Source: Druceiella hillmani (taxonomy: Eukaryota; Arthropoda; Insecta; Lepidoptera; Hepialidae). From it: DNA of 64,000 nt. Under the pieces are notes generated by a model. That model was not told the DNA's origin. It was given only the letters and a program-made list of their open reading frames with translations, and searched no databases. The stretch covers positions 49,771,001 through 49,835,000 of the forward strand of contig JAYKKI010000004.1 of the NCBI GenBank assembly GCA_039881145.1. The letters are read 5' to 3'. Positions 1 to 11,760 of this stretch are shown piece by piece. Position numbers and translations under genes: made by a program. The stretch's first letter is position 1. Each line of letters starts with the position of its first letter.

Positions 1-1261
1 AATATTTCTCTATCGAAAAACTTTTTTTTCTAATAAAAATGAAGAAAATTATATTTATTTAAAGCGAATTTGAGTCGCAATTTGGCACATGTAAATGCAG
101 AATTAAAAGAAAGCAGAGCCATGATTAAAGAAATTAAAAAAAACTACTGTGTAGAAAAACTGAATTGAAAAGTGAAAATTTGCATCACAGTAGGGTCTGT
201 CCGATAGCAGACTGGCTCAAATTGTCCAGGAGAATATTTTGTACTCTAAACAGATAATTTTTTAAATTACTTTTTTATAACGGAAGTGGTCGTTTATACT
301 AGATTTAAAGCCGTAACATTCGAATGTAGGCTTCGCAACTGCAAGAAGAGTTAATAAAAAATGATTTGTAAGAGAGATTTTCTATTAGCTCTAAGTCGTT
401 TGCGCTTCGACGTTTTAATAACGTCAGCTTTCATTTCGTTCTTTTTCTTCTTATGGTATTTTTTTATTTTATTATATTTGAATAACAATTTATAAAACAT
501 AAATATGAATAGAGCCCACAGATTGTCAAACTTTCTTCATATTTTTGGTAATTAGAAGTGAGAAGGAAGAAGATAATATCGTCTGTCTTTAGAATATCGG
601 GCAATTACCAGATCTTCGGAAAATAATGTTCGATTGACTGTAGACCGGATCGTAAGTATTTGCTTATCTCCTGTTTTTATCGGAAATCTGAAGAAAACTT
701 CCACGTAATAGAATCTTCTATAATCATGATTATGCTACATTTTAATTAGTAAGTTAAAAATGATTAAAGTGGAATAAGACTTTTTTAAACAATGTTTCCA
801 AATCAGTAAAAACCTTACGTAGCAACAAAAAAAACTAATTAAAACTATTAATTGATGGTACAGAAATAATAACTCACAACTTTAAACAACCTGAAAATTT
901 AACCCTTCTACAATTAAATTTTCACGCCTGAAAATTTAACCCTTCTAAAATTCAATTATCAACTTTAATTAATAAGCAAAGTCGTGTAAATTCGTAACGT
1001 TGGCATAAACTAGATAAAGACTTTATAACGTATGTAAGGATTTAGCTTCTCTTAGTCATAATAATACAAGTATTCTACAGTAAACGTAAACTGAGAAGTT
1101 TACTTATGTGTACTCTTATACATGTCTTGAAGGGTGTTCTTGAACGTATTCAGTTCTTGCTTCTTTTGTCTTTGTTTATTATTGTAATCAAAAATTAAAA
1201 TTAAACCATTAAGGTATTCAGATATACACTTTATTATTACATAGGCTTTATTATATCTGTG
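1..1261. other. AT-rich stretch without a recognisable gene
   Basis: No coding or RNA gene could be supported. The only structure noted is a short direct repeat, 'cctgaaaatttaacccttct', at 890-909 and again at 927-946. Confidence 0.6.
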
Positions 1262-1610
1262 GATTCCTACGTAACATACGTCTTATATAACAATGAAATT
1301 TATACTAAATATGGGCAACCAAATATTTTGAGAGTAATCAAGTCCTACAGAATCAGATGGTTGGGACACATTATTCGACGGGAAGATCTGGACCCAGTTA
1401 AAAAACTGACTTTCGCTAAAATTGCAGGTACAAGGAGAAGAGGAAGGCCACCTACAAAGTGGTTGGACAGTGTAGAGAAAGATTTAAACATTTTGGCAGT
1501 CAACAGGTGGAGAAACCTTGCATCAAGTCGTACTGCCTGGAGGGAGCAGATTGGGAAAGCCTTGGCCTGCACCAGGCTGTAATGCTGACAAAGAAGAAGA
1601 TTCCTACGTA
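1262..1610 (+). repeat. 12-bp target-site duplication around a truncated retrotransposon
   Basis: The 12-mer 'gattcctacgta' occurs at 1262-1273 and identically at 1599-1610. It brackets exactly the retrotransposon fragment at 1274-1598, as expected for target-primed reverse transcription followed by 5' truncation. The identical copies suggest a fairly young insertion. Confidence 0.8.
1274..1598 (+). pseudogene. 5'-truncated non-LTR retrotransposon, C-terminus of the reverse-transcriptase ORF
   Basis: The reading frame is open from the left junction to a TAA stop at 1580-1582 and encodes about 102 residues. The sequence has the tail typical of insect endonuclease/reverse-transcriptase proteins: 'RIRWLGHIIRRE', then a basic 'GTRRRGRPPTKWLDSVEKDL', then 'NRWRNLASSRTAWREQIGKA'. 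This part lies downstream of the catalytic RT core, so the copy has no RT or endonuclease domain and cannot move itself. The stop is followed by a short untranslated stretch and an 'aagaagaa' tail, consistent with an element that ends in a simple repeat rather than poly(A). The 12-bp flanking duplication confirms the limits. An ATG-initiated host protein is unlikely: the apparent start codon upstream (GTG at 1259) lies outside the element. The exact clade (RTE-, Jockey- or R1-like) is not certain. Confidence 0.85.
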
Positions 1611-2309
1611 GAGGAATACAAGTAAGAGGACAAGTTTACAATAGCCTTAAGTAAACGGAGTGTGAGTTATTTATGTAACTTAGATATGTAATACCTTAGT
1701 TTATCTTCGATTATTTAGTGTAAATGAGACTATGGACAAAATAGTAAACTAAGATAAAATCGATCCAGTGTTTTATTGAATGTTTCCGATGGATAAAAAA
1801 ATGTATCGACTGTTACAGAAATAACTTCAAGAAACTATGGGACAGTAACAGACATAATATCTATTTAAATTCTGGGAGTCGAGACATAATTAGCCTTATC
1901 AACACTTACCTGCATGAAATAGTATTCTATGGTTTGTGATAGAAAAAAAGAATTAGTCAGTAGGAATTTCTGTATACAGAAATATTTTTTCCTATTCCAT
2001 ATTGCAGCAAGGAACCTTATATTAAGTAATGCCCGTCTGTACGTCTGTCCCAACCTCACGATTTTTAGATTGCGTGTATGAAATGTTGCACAAAGATGCT
2101 TGGATATCTTAATTAATTTATAAATACTTGTAAGTATAATAAACAAATAAATATATTAGGTATTTAACTATTTTTATGTACTTTTCTATCCTGTTGAGTG
2201 GAGCCTCAGTTGAGTTTATTTTTTAACATAAAATGAAGGTTCCATTTACCTTTTAATTATCAATACTGGGTATGAAAAATGTTAATAAAATCTATAGTTA
2301 GAAATTTCA
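1611..2309. other. no gene seen
   Basis: AT-rich sequence with only short spurious open frames. Nothing recognisable on either strand. Confidence 0.6.
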
Positions 2310-2765
2310 ATCAAAATTATTCAATTAACTTGCAAGAGACAAAAAAAACAACACTTTCAAGAGATAGAGATAACTATAACTACGACCATACGTTATGCAT
2401 TATTTCAGTTGTATTGCAAGAAATAGATACAATAAACACTTTGAAGAGATAGCGATAACTACGGAGACCTTCATTGTATATGTTATTTCAGTTAACTTGC
2501 TAGAGATAGCGATAACTACCTAACCCTAAGTTATGCATATTATTTCGGTTAACTTGAAAGAGATAGGTATAATCAACAATTTCAAGAAATAGAGGTAACT
2601 ACTGAATTCTACGTTACGTATGTTAACTTGCAAGAGACAGAGATATAATTAACATTTTCAAGAGATAGAGATAACTTCGGAACCTACGTTATACACGTTA
2701 GTTCACTTAATTTGCAAGAGATATCAATAATCAATACTTTCAAGAGATAGAGATAACTGCAGATC
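2310..2765. repeat. degenerate tandem array, period roughly 60-90 bp
   Basis: The motif 'ttaacttgcaagagac' recurs with variation near 2324, 2411, 2491, 2548, 2623 and 2709. It alternates with 'ttcaagagatagagataact' and a 'ctacgttatgcat'-like segment. Spacing is irregular, so this is an old, indel-rich tandem array of about six copies. No open frame runs through it. Confidence 0.75.
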
Positions 2766-5336
2766 CCTTTTTAAGGAAAACGCTGAATCATCAGCCTAAT
2801 CGATATTTCTTTTTGTCGAATTTGTTTTTATTCGTATCGCTGCGTTTTATTCATATTAAAATTCCAGTAGAAATTCAAGTAGAATTCCTTAGAAGCAAAT
2901 TTTGCTATATCAGTTTAACTTTTTGTATACGGTGTCATTGCACATTAGTATCATGTCACATAGCCGATTTTCTAATACTTCTTAGTTTTCTAAAATTTGT
3001 GGCATCTGAACTGTCCATTTTTCGGATTTGCGCTCAGTGAAACTTAATTTCAAAGATAGAACGACATTATTTAAAAATACCAAACTGGTTTTGGAGATAC
3101 TACGTTTCCGTTTATTTTGAACGGAATTTTGAACCTAATCATATTCGCCACGTTAATAGTTTTTTAATGTAGTTGTTTATGTCACACGTTAATTATATGT
3201 ACTTTAATGAAGTCGCCTTTTTAACTTGTAACCGAACTGTAATAAAAATAAAATTTCACTTTAATTTCTTTTTAATAAGTAGTTTAATATGATGGCTGGC
3301 GTGGTTCGTAACAAATTTTGTATGGTTTGTAGTGTGTGTTGCCCATGGCGGAACACGTAACAAGTATACACGACGCAAGATAACTAAAGTAATTTGATTA
3401 ACTCTAATTAAATGCTAGTTGCTAGTATTTATAGGATTTTCCAAATTCATGCTTGATAAATTCGAGGGAAGAGACGCTTAACGCTTGATGAATAGGATCA
3501 AAAATGAGAAATGATTTCAGTTTTATTTTGAAAGCCCTTTTCCATGACATTCTACTTGATGAAAAAATATTGAATATTTTGCTTCAATTCTATATTCATC
3601 AATATTTCATTAACATAATCTAAAAGTCAAGAATATGTAAAATTTCATGAACATAGGTTTAAAACTGTAGAAAGTTTGATCTATGACAGATCGACGGACA
3701 AACAGGCGGATGGATAAAGCGTGGTTGTAATGGCTTCCTGTTTTACTAGGGAAACTAAAAAGAAAAGAGGTCTGCGTTTTGTTTCATGTCCATTCGCCAA
3801 TTACGTCTTGCAGAGTTTTGTTTCGAATTGTGTTCTTACGGAAAGAGTCCCGTTCTGCATGATTTTCAGGGTTCAGATTTTTCCGCCTTATAATATCATT
3901 TACGTATCTATCCGTCTGTCGGTCGCGGTTCAAAGTCAAGCTGTTTTTTGGAAATAGCTTGACGTTGAAACCTCAAATTTGGCATAGTAACAAAACATAT
4001 TAACTCGCACTTAATAACTGTCCATCATATTAACTCGCACTTAATAACTGTCCAAAAAAACATATTAACTGTCCATCGCTAACACTCAAAAATATTTTTA
4101 TATAAATTTCAGGGGGGAGGGAGAGGTATTACAAATTAAGTACTCATATTTTTTTTATTCTATATAACTATAGGTATTTCAAAAATATCTTTTTTCATAA
4201 TTTTAGGTAGTATATCTTCAGAGATAGACTGAAAAATATGGAAAAAAACAGCAAACCTCAAATAATTTTGGTATACTCCATCGACCTTTAATCGTTTTTC
4301 TCCCAGTCGAGATGTTTGTTTAACGTACGTACAGTGGTGTAGTCTATGCACATCGATCGCTGCCCGACATCATCTAAACGAAGCGACCAATACCCCATTC
4401 GGCTTTGAATATTGTGCGACATTACCATTACTCAGTAGACGGAAAAATTAATTATATTGATGATTTAGTGTTCTTCTTACGTTTTTTTCATGGGCGTTGC
4501 TTTTATTACGATACAGAAAATGGTAGGAGTTCAAAAATATTTTGTTATCGAGAGATTAATTATTTCTCGGTAATAAAGGGCCAAATCAAGAATCATATCT
4601 TTGAGAGGAATCCGGAAAAATACTTGTTACCATATATTGGTATGGTCTATACATAAACAATCACGGTGATAGTTATAATGTTGTTTTTATTAGTGTTTAT
4701 CTAATTGGTGTTTTATGTGTATAGTTACTTGTTGCTTACAAACAGTAAGATGTTTTTTAAAATATATTAGAGTGAAATTTTTTAATGAAGTTATATTTTT
4801 CAGTTGATTCACATTGCTTAAAATCAAATGAAATAAATCGTATTAAGAGAGAAAAGGTTTTTAATTGAAAGCGGAATGACCATTTCATTGTATCAATTTT
4901 ATTTGTATGAGCTTTGGCCTCAAAGCGGACACAAACGAAATGGTTAACAACCATTAAGGATGATGCTTTCAACTAGGAAAGTAGCAATATTTTTCATCAA
5001 CAACTTTACCAGGATTATATACAAGTAGTTAAATCCAGTCAAATAATTAAACTTGAAATTTAACTGCAACGAAACTGCCACCAATAATCAACTCCTCAAG
5101 TATGACTCAAATAAGTAGGTTAAGCAAATATAGGACCCACAATCACCCAAACTTGGAATAAATGTTGATAGGCACTTTTTGTTTGTTTTTTTTTGGATTT
5201 GGCACAAAAACGACTTATCTGGTTGAAGTCATACTTTCAAATGGAAAGTATTATATACAACATCCAAATCTGCAAAAAACACAACATGAAATTAAGAGTT
5301 CAATAAAAAAATTGATGTGGTTTCTATCATTTACTA

Positions 5337-5337
<1 letters not shown>
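2766..5337. other. mostly featureless AT-rich DNA with a small tandem duplication
   Basis: A 28-bp segment starting 'catattaactcgcactt' is duplicated at 3996-4023 and 4026-4053, with a shortened third copy at 4061-4074. A 'gacagatcgacggacaaac' patch near 3687 resembles the internal part of dispersed insect repeats with GACAGACGGAC strings. Open frames of 60-83 codons here (for example 4405-4656 on +) look like nothing known to me and are probably chance. Confidence 0.5.

Positions 5338-5408
<71 letters not shown>
5338..5408. repeat. (TA)n microsatellite
   Basis: About 70 bp of uninterrupted TA dinucleotides. The Tyr-Ile open frames on both strands across it are artefacts of the repeat. Confidence 0.97.
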
Positions 5409-5409
<1 letters not shown>

Positions 5410-5654
5410 CTAACTTAAAATTTGTAATTCTTCTGGTTTTTGTAATTATACCATGACAGTTTGTATTACAGATCCTATCATAGTTTCGGTATTTCTTTCT
5501 ACATAAATGCAACTATCAGTACCGGGTTTTGACTTAATAGCTGTAAATGCTACGAAAATGATTATGACATAATCATTCGGTCAGATATTTAGTTATAGAA
5601 CTAATGTGATTCTATTGGGTCTGATTAATTGAGCAGAAACATATGATTTGAGAT

Positions 5655-5917
5655 AATGGATAGAGGTTTACCCTTTCTTCTTAACACATTGCTTCGATCG
5701 GTCCCGCCTGTCCATGTATGGGCGGATGATTATCCCAGTGATTGTGGTGCCGCAGACGGCAATTACCGATGGAGCGCAGTTGCAAGAGAGCGAGGGGGCG
5801 GTTCCGTGCTCGGTAACAAGTCGAGTGAGTGGTCGGTGCGGTTACGTAGTCGCTCGTTTTCACCTGTATGCTGGGTGTAAGGCCCGCTGCAGCCGTGCGA
5901 TTATTACCAAACCGTAA
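5655..5917. other. GC-richer, CpG-containing island; possible promoter, exon or conserved element
   Basis: Base composition changes abruptly from AT-rich flanks to a stretch with many CG dinucleotides ('gagcgagggggcggttccgtg', 'cggttacgtagtcgctcg'). Short open frames occur on both strands but none resembles a known protein. 'cgagtgagtggt' near 5822 could act as a splice donor on the + strand. In AT-rich insect genomes such islands are often exons, promoters or conserved elements. No decision is possible from sequence alone. Confidence 0.35.
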
Positions 5918-6770
5918 TAGTATTTGGTTATATTCAAGAAAATTTAAGAAGAAAGAAGATGGGATGAAGGATTGTGTAAGTATATTCTGTGCACGTTGAA
6001 AGTGAAAAATTGATTATTGAACAACCGTTATGACATTTTCTAGATTCACGCCACAATGCTAGTTAGTAGATAACAGAGTGCACTATTTTACTCACTAACT
6101 ATACTTTTTTGAACAGAATGTTTCCAGTTATTTTAAAATTCATCAAGATATTATTCATTATAATGAGTTTTCAAGAATTTTAAAAACGTATTTTTGGTCA
6201 TAGTTTTTGTCATGGATAGAGATAAAATATAATGATATATTTATTTATTTTCATTTGTTGTTATTTGTTTCGTAGTTTTAACAAGCAGTGTTGAAGAGAA
6301 AGAGAGTACATTTTTCATCTTTAATACTCTCCATCAAACTCTGCAACTGAGGAGAGTAAGTTTTTTTTAACTTGCTAGATATTAGATCCTCAATATTAAA
6401 GAATATTTGGGCTTAGATTGGAAATTAAAAAAATAACGATTTTTATCAGAGCACAATGGCAAAGACGCAGGTGACATATTCCCAACAAAGTTACACCCTT
6501 AAACGATATTTTGTTAATGTCGGAACCGATGATGTTTTTATTGTCTATTGATTTTCTTTTACTTATTTTCAATATATACCAAAAAATTATTTTCCATTAT
6601 ATTTTCGCCTCTCTTTTATCTTTATTGATATGACATTATGAAATTATTGAAGTTTAAGTGTTTTCGGTCATCGTTTGCGGAATATTGAGATATAACATCT
6701 TTAGAATACGTTTAGATGAGTGAAATCTTAAATTTCAATATGTTACCTTATAAATTTTTTTCTATAAAAC
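5918..6770. other. no gene seen
   Basis: AT-rich sequence without repeats or coding signals that I could support. Confidence 0.55.
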
Positions 6771-6828
6771 CAATATTTCTTAACAATAGTTCTTGTCCTA
6801 TGACAAGAACTATTGTTAAGAAATATTG
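6771..6828. repeat. perfect palindrome, 27-bp arms with 4-nt loop
   Basis: The arm starting 'caatatttcttaacaatag' (6771-6797) is followed by the spacer 'ctat' and its exact reverse complement (6802-6828). There is no mismatch. The right flank is a T run. A transcript would fold into a complete hairpin. The perfection suggests a recent origin, for example replication template switching, a tiny foldback element, or an assembly artefact. Confidence 0.9.
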
Positions 6829-6971
6829 TTTTTTTTTGTTTTTGGAAGAAGCATTTTAATATAAAAATTGTCATTTTAATTCGATTAATTTTTATGAATT
6901 ACTTTTTAAATACGCCATTTTGTTTTATTGTTCATTTATGAATTTGAAGAAGACTATAAAATTACTAGATG

Positions 6972-7765
6972 AATTTTATAGTGCCGTAAGATGCTGGTAG
7001 GATGTAGTAGTACTGAGCTTTCAAGCAGGAGCAGTGTAGTGCTGGGGTAAGATGGTAGAAGTCAGCTGTTAACTGGGAGTAGCATAGTGCTGGCATAATA
7101 TGGCAACACTTAGGTGTCAAATGGGAGCAGTGTAGTGCAGGCCAAAGATAATATAACTCAGTTCTCAATTGGAAGCAGCGTAGAGGTAGCATAATTTGGC
7201 AGAACTTAGCTGTCATCTAGCTAGTGCTTGCGTAGTGAGGTGTGTGGTAGGACTCAGCTATCAACTGGGAGCAGCGTAGTGCTGGCAAAAGTTTGTAGTA
7301 CTTAGCTGTAAACAAGGGGCAGTTTAATGCTGGCATAATATGGTGAAACTCAGCTATCAACTGGAAACAGCGTAGTGGTAGCATAATATGGCAGATCTTA
7401 GCTGTCAACTGGGCACAGTATAGTGCTGGCGTAAGGTGGTAGATTTTATATGTTAACTGGGAGCAGATTAGTGCTGGCATAATATGGTAGCACCTAGGTG
7501 TCAATTGGAAGCGGTGTAGAATTTGTGTAAAATGGTAGAATTCAATTATCAACTGGGAGCAGTATAGTGTTGACATAATGTGATAGAAATAAGATACCAA
7601 CTAGCCGCAGTGTAGTGCTGACATAAAGTGGCAGCACTAAGTTGTCAACTAGAAGCAGAGTAGTGCTAGCGTAAGGTGGCACCATCCGGCTTTTAAATAG
7701 GAGTGGAGTATGTACTGGAGTAAAATGGTAGTACTCAGCTATCTATTAGGAACAATGTAAGCAAA
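6972..7765. repeat. 48-bp minisatellite, about 16 copies in strict register
   Basis: The core 'gcagtgtagtgctggcat' recurs at 7031, 7079, 7127, 7175, 7223 (diverged), 7271, 7319, 7367, 7415, then again at 7607, 7655, 7703 and 7751. Every spacing is 48 bp or an exact multiple, although the copies have drifted in sequence. Because 48 is divisible by three, each strand keeps one frame. On the minus strand 7600 down to 6965 is open apart from one TAG at 7217-7219, giving 16-residue repeats of the type 'YHIMPALHCSQLTAK'. No known protein matches this to my knowledge, and stops (TAG) appear in the copies above 7600. A non-coding minisatellite is the default reading. Confidence 0.9.
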
Positions 7766-7774
7766 ACTGCTACT

Positions 7775-8110
7775 TCTGTAGACAAACATCCTAGAATTGA
7801 GCAGGAAGTGGCTTCGTTGATCTAAATTAAATAGTGCCTTCGAAAGAATAGCAACATCGGTACTGGGACTTAATGTTACCGATCCTGCTTTATGGATGCG
7901 AAACCTAGTCTTTACTCAAACCAGGTCTCAGTAAACTCGATATATTTCGTATGAGATGTCTACGACAGGTTCTCAAAGTTTTGATTCGGGATCGCTTCAC
8001 CAACAACACCATCCGATCGTGAAGCCAAATTAATCAACCTCGAAGGTCTGATTCAGCAACGACGTCTTAAATGCTTTCAGTAGGTATATCGAATAGACGG
8101 AATCAAGGAA
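7775..8110 (+). pseudogene. decayed non-LTR retrotransposon, C-terminal part of reverse transcriptase
   Basis: Reading the + strand across frameshifts and stops recovers family landmarks in the right order: 'SVDKHPRIEQEVASL' (7783 onward), a relic of the 'LLYGCE' region at 'CFMDAK', then 'LDIFHMRCLRQVLK'-like residues. These are followed by 'DREAKLINLEGLIQQRRLKC' (about 8015-8070) and 'VYRID'. These correspond to the region downstream of the RT catalytic core in insect endonuclease/reverse-transcriptase proteins, just before the 'RWLGHV' motif. At least three in-frame stops and several frame changes show it is long dead. It starts directly after the 48-bp minisatellite. The downstream limit is unclear. 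Confidence 0.7.
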
Positions 8111-11100
8111 CATCACTAGCTTTTCTAGAAAATGTGGACAATAATGATAAATTCAAATATTCGACGCCAATAAAAACATAGGGTAACAATTGAGGAACTA
8201 ATGGTTCCATGTGATCCAAGCCAAGCAAGCATTATAAACCAAAAATAATGATAAGACCCTATATCCAGCGGAACTTACAGCAGCATACTGGTTTTGGAAA
8301 AACTCTCAACCAGATATCAAGTAGAAATCGAAGATAAGGAAATATACTGTACACTCAATAGAAAAAAATAAGAAAAAGAGAATGAAAGTATCATATGACA
8401 AATAATGTAACAAATTAGAGTTTCATTACATAACTTCAAACGCTCTGTTTCTGTTAAATAACAATCAGTTAGGGGATGTATTATTAAAAATCAGTTAGAG
8501 GATGTAAATATTACTAGATTTGCTTACAATTCAAAATAAAAATTGCCATATAAATTCTAATTAAAAGTTAAGGTCCGATTTAGTCGAAATTAAAAATGAG
8601 TACCTTATTTGCTTAGTAAATCTCGTTGTTGAAACTATGTAGACACTTATGTGCAGATGTACGTATCATACCAAAAAACATGATTAAGTAAAGAAATGCA
8701 TGATTAATATTGTCGTTATAATTATATTAATAATATATAGGTACCTGAAGATAAATAACTATTAACTTCGGGTACCTACATATAATTAGATAGCTAAGGG
8801 TTACAAAATTTATATAAATAAAAAAGGCCACGCCTGTGTGCGTTTACTTATGATTTAAAAAAATGCCTGGATGTCGAATCCTGGCATTTGATCTTCTGAC
8901 CTTATTCATCATGAGAAGGATGTTTAATTAATCAATTGTCAACAGTCAGTCGAAACACTATATATTCCATGTAGCAGCTGATTACTGGCTTATCAGATGT
9001 CGTATATTTTGTTTGTACCACTAATTAATCTATTATAATACATGGGGCGCCCACATGGTTGGACCTGAATGGCTTCGTGTTTAACAAGCTGCACTTAAAA
9101 ATTGAAATAGATATGTTTCTAAATCTTGCTTTATCCTTCCGGAATAAACAAGATTTACAATGGCATCTTGTCCTAATATTAAATCGAGAGGAAAATAAAG
9201 TATTTCAGAATTATTTGTTAAACATTTGAAATAGATGTGATAAGCATAAGTTTATAAATAAAGATAAACAATTTAAAGATAAAATTATTGAAAGACTCTG
9301 TCTCTTAGAAAAGAAAAAGAAAATATTACCAACAGGAGATATCATTATTTTTAGTTCAAATAAAATATTAATCTGTTGCTTTGGTTGCGATCAAAAGACT
9401 ATTATAGTAACTTAAAATATATAATATTAAGAACACGAGTGAATATTGAAAATCTAAAAATATCAAAACGAGATTAATGAAGAAAAAAACGCAAGTCACA
9501 CCACCATTATTCCAGCTGTGTTAGTGGCAAACATTGATTGGACGACAATGATTGTTCCGCGTGGACCATATTTTGCTTGAAAGGTGTTTTTTGTCTTTAA
9601 GAACATTGTAGGACAAGGTAAAAGAGACAAATATCGAAAATAAATTAATATAAAGCCAGAGTTAGACAAATTTAAACGAGTAGAAGTTTCCTATATCACA
9701 TTTTAATAATCGGTAATTATTTCAATCAGTTCAGGTAGTAAATATAATGTAATAATTAAGGTAATGTAACTGGTGTTCCATGGTTAAAGAATTTATATTT
9801 TGTAGGCTCTTTTGAAATATACATATTTGTTGATAATACTGAAAAAAACATAATAGTTTATGTGCAATGGTCCATAATTTTTTTAGGGACAATTGTTGTA
9901 ATTCTGTTGAAGGTCCGCTAAACACAGATGAACTCATTTATAGTTATCATAATGTCACCCGCTTTAAAATTTAAAGACATTATAGATCAAATATGAACTG
10001 ACAAATCAGAAGAGTCAGTTATTCAATCAAATAAGGATCAGCAAAAAAAGAAATTAGTTACAAAATTAGAAATTTAAAACTTTGATAGTGCAGAGGAAAT
10101 TCAGGAATCTGAGGTATCTCTTATGGCGCTTATATAAGATGGGCTAATTAAGCTATAATTAGAGAGAATAATTTAGAATTACCTAATTTGCCACAAGTAA
10201 ACTTCGCCCAATGAAACCTGTCGAATTCCATTCAATAGCTGGAAATTATTTATATTATATTACATGACTACTTTCAATGCTAGAGTCTGATATTTAATGA
10301 CACTATAAATAGTTCAAAAAATTCTTGAAAAAGTTTTTTGGATAAAGTTTGTTAGTATTTATGGATTTGAAGGGCTCAAAGAAAAAAAATGTAGATTGTA
10401 TTAAAAGGGAATCCTTTTGAAAAGAATATTCGAGCGTTTATAAGATCACGACACTTGAAGTTTTCAACATGAACTATAGTCAGCTGTAAATCATCTATTA
10501 TTGCGGAAATCCACAATTTATTAGGATTTATAAACTTCGTACACAAAAAGAATTTGAACTTGATCGAGTTTAGGACGTCTGAGAGAATTACTTATTGTAT
10601 GAAATTACTCATCCAATGAAATTAAGCAAATTAAACAAATCTAGAAAAATAAGAAAAAACAAATTAAGAAAAAGATGATAAAAAAAGATGCACGAACGTT
10701 AGTTTGGGTTGTTGACTATTTCCGAATATACTTGTTTACCGCAATAAACCTGTTTCATCTAATATTTAAAAATTGTTTGTAAAGGATGTTTTATTATAAT
10801 ATCATCTTATATTGGCTATATATAAATAGATAGGTGGAAAGATAAACATATTTTGAAAAGACTGCAAATAAGTTCAGAGGAAAAGAAATTGGTAAGAAAT
10901 TCTCGGGTATCAACAATATCCCACGGTACTCACTATTCGGTCGCAGGTACATTTTCTTTTGGATTCTTTTATTAATAGCAATTTCATGTTAACATTCTAG
11001 TAGTTTCCAAGCTCGAAACTAAAAGCATCAATGCAGAAATGACGAACGAGAAAAATGGAGGATATGGAATTAAAAAGAGAAGCACTGGATTGTAGCTTAG

Positions 11101-11540
11101 AGATGGGAGGGAAAGCATTTATTAGAAATATAAATAAATAAATGGGCATCGAATTTTAATCCAACCGAATACAACTTTAATTCACTGTAACACTTGTCAC
11201 AGGCAGAGACAAGAAGAAGATGAACATACAGGAAAGATAATAGAAGAAATGTTGTTCGCCTTAAATAATATATTATTTAAAGATAGTATTGAGTAGCTCT
11301 TGGTCATATGTTCATTTTTAATTTTTATTGGAGCCTTAATTTTTTCATGTAATTAATTGAGAATAAAAAAACAAAATAAATAAAGGGCTGACCTGAATTG
11401 TGACTGGTACTTATTTACAATTAAGGAAAGATAAATAAACAGAATGAAAAATAACAGACTTCACATTTAAAATATGGCTAATAGAACAATTTATTTAAAG
11501 TAAGAAGTAAGTTTCCGTAAGGTATCAAAAGTGTTTTTGA
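8111..11540. other. long AT-rich stretch, no supported gene
   Basis: Except for the hairpin at 8734-8783 nothing firm is seen. A patch at 9850-10250 with fragments such as 'GPLNTDELI' and 'FDSAEEIQESEVSLM' (+ strand) has the flavour of a decayed transposase C-terminus, but I could not place it. Other open frames (for example 9731-9937, -) look random. Confidence 0.45.
8734..8783. repeat. short inverted repeat around GGTACC
   Basis: The left arm 'tatataggtacctgaag' faces 'cttcgggtacctacatata' across a loop of about 15 nt. There is one mismatch in the 13 innermost base pairs. This is a small stem-loop with no obvious partner elsewhere in the window. Confidence 0.7.
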
Positions 11541-11760
11541 AAGTAAGCAACGCTCACCCTGCACGCGGCTTTGGGCCGCATTAATACACTGAGTGCATGG
11601 CCTCGCGTCGACATTATCCATTACTCTAATTATCCTCGTTTTGGCGAAGTGTCTTAATTCTTGTATTGTGCTTTGCGCAACGGAAACGGCGACCAAGACA
11701 GATGTGGAGACGCCCCCTGGGAGAGGAAACCCTCATTAATAGCGCGTTAGGCGCTCATTA
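11541..11760. other. GC-rich, CpG-containing patch; candidate regulatory or exonic DNA
   Basis: The composition contrasts strongly with the flanks ('cctgcacgcggctttgggccgc', 'cgcaacggaaacggcgaccaag'). On the minus strand 'cccagggggcgtc' resembles the core of a CTCF site with one weak position. 'cattaatagcgcgttaggcgctcattac' carries two ATTA homeodomain-type cores around a small GCGC palindrome. No protein similarity was recognised in any frame. It could equally be a 5' exon or a conserved enhancer. Confidence 0.35.

Noticed and set aside
1345..1572. 75-codon frame on the minus strand
   Set aside because: Antisense of the retrotransposon fragment at 1274-1598.
5327..5512. Tyr-Ile-rich open frames on both strands over 5.16-5.51 kb
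   Set aside because: They are translations of the (TA)n microsatellite.
7000..7765. CRISPR array
   Set aside because: Contiguous diverged 48-bp units with no unique spacers, in a eukaryotic context.
9850..10250. Possible transposase C-terminus on +
   Set aside because: Fragments resembled pogo-like tails only in style. No ordered landmarks.
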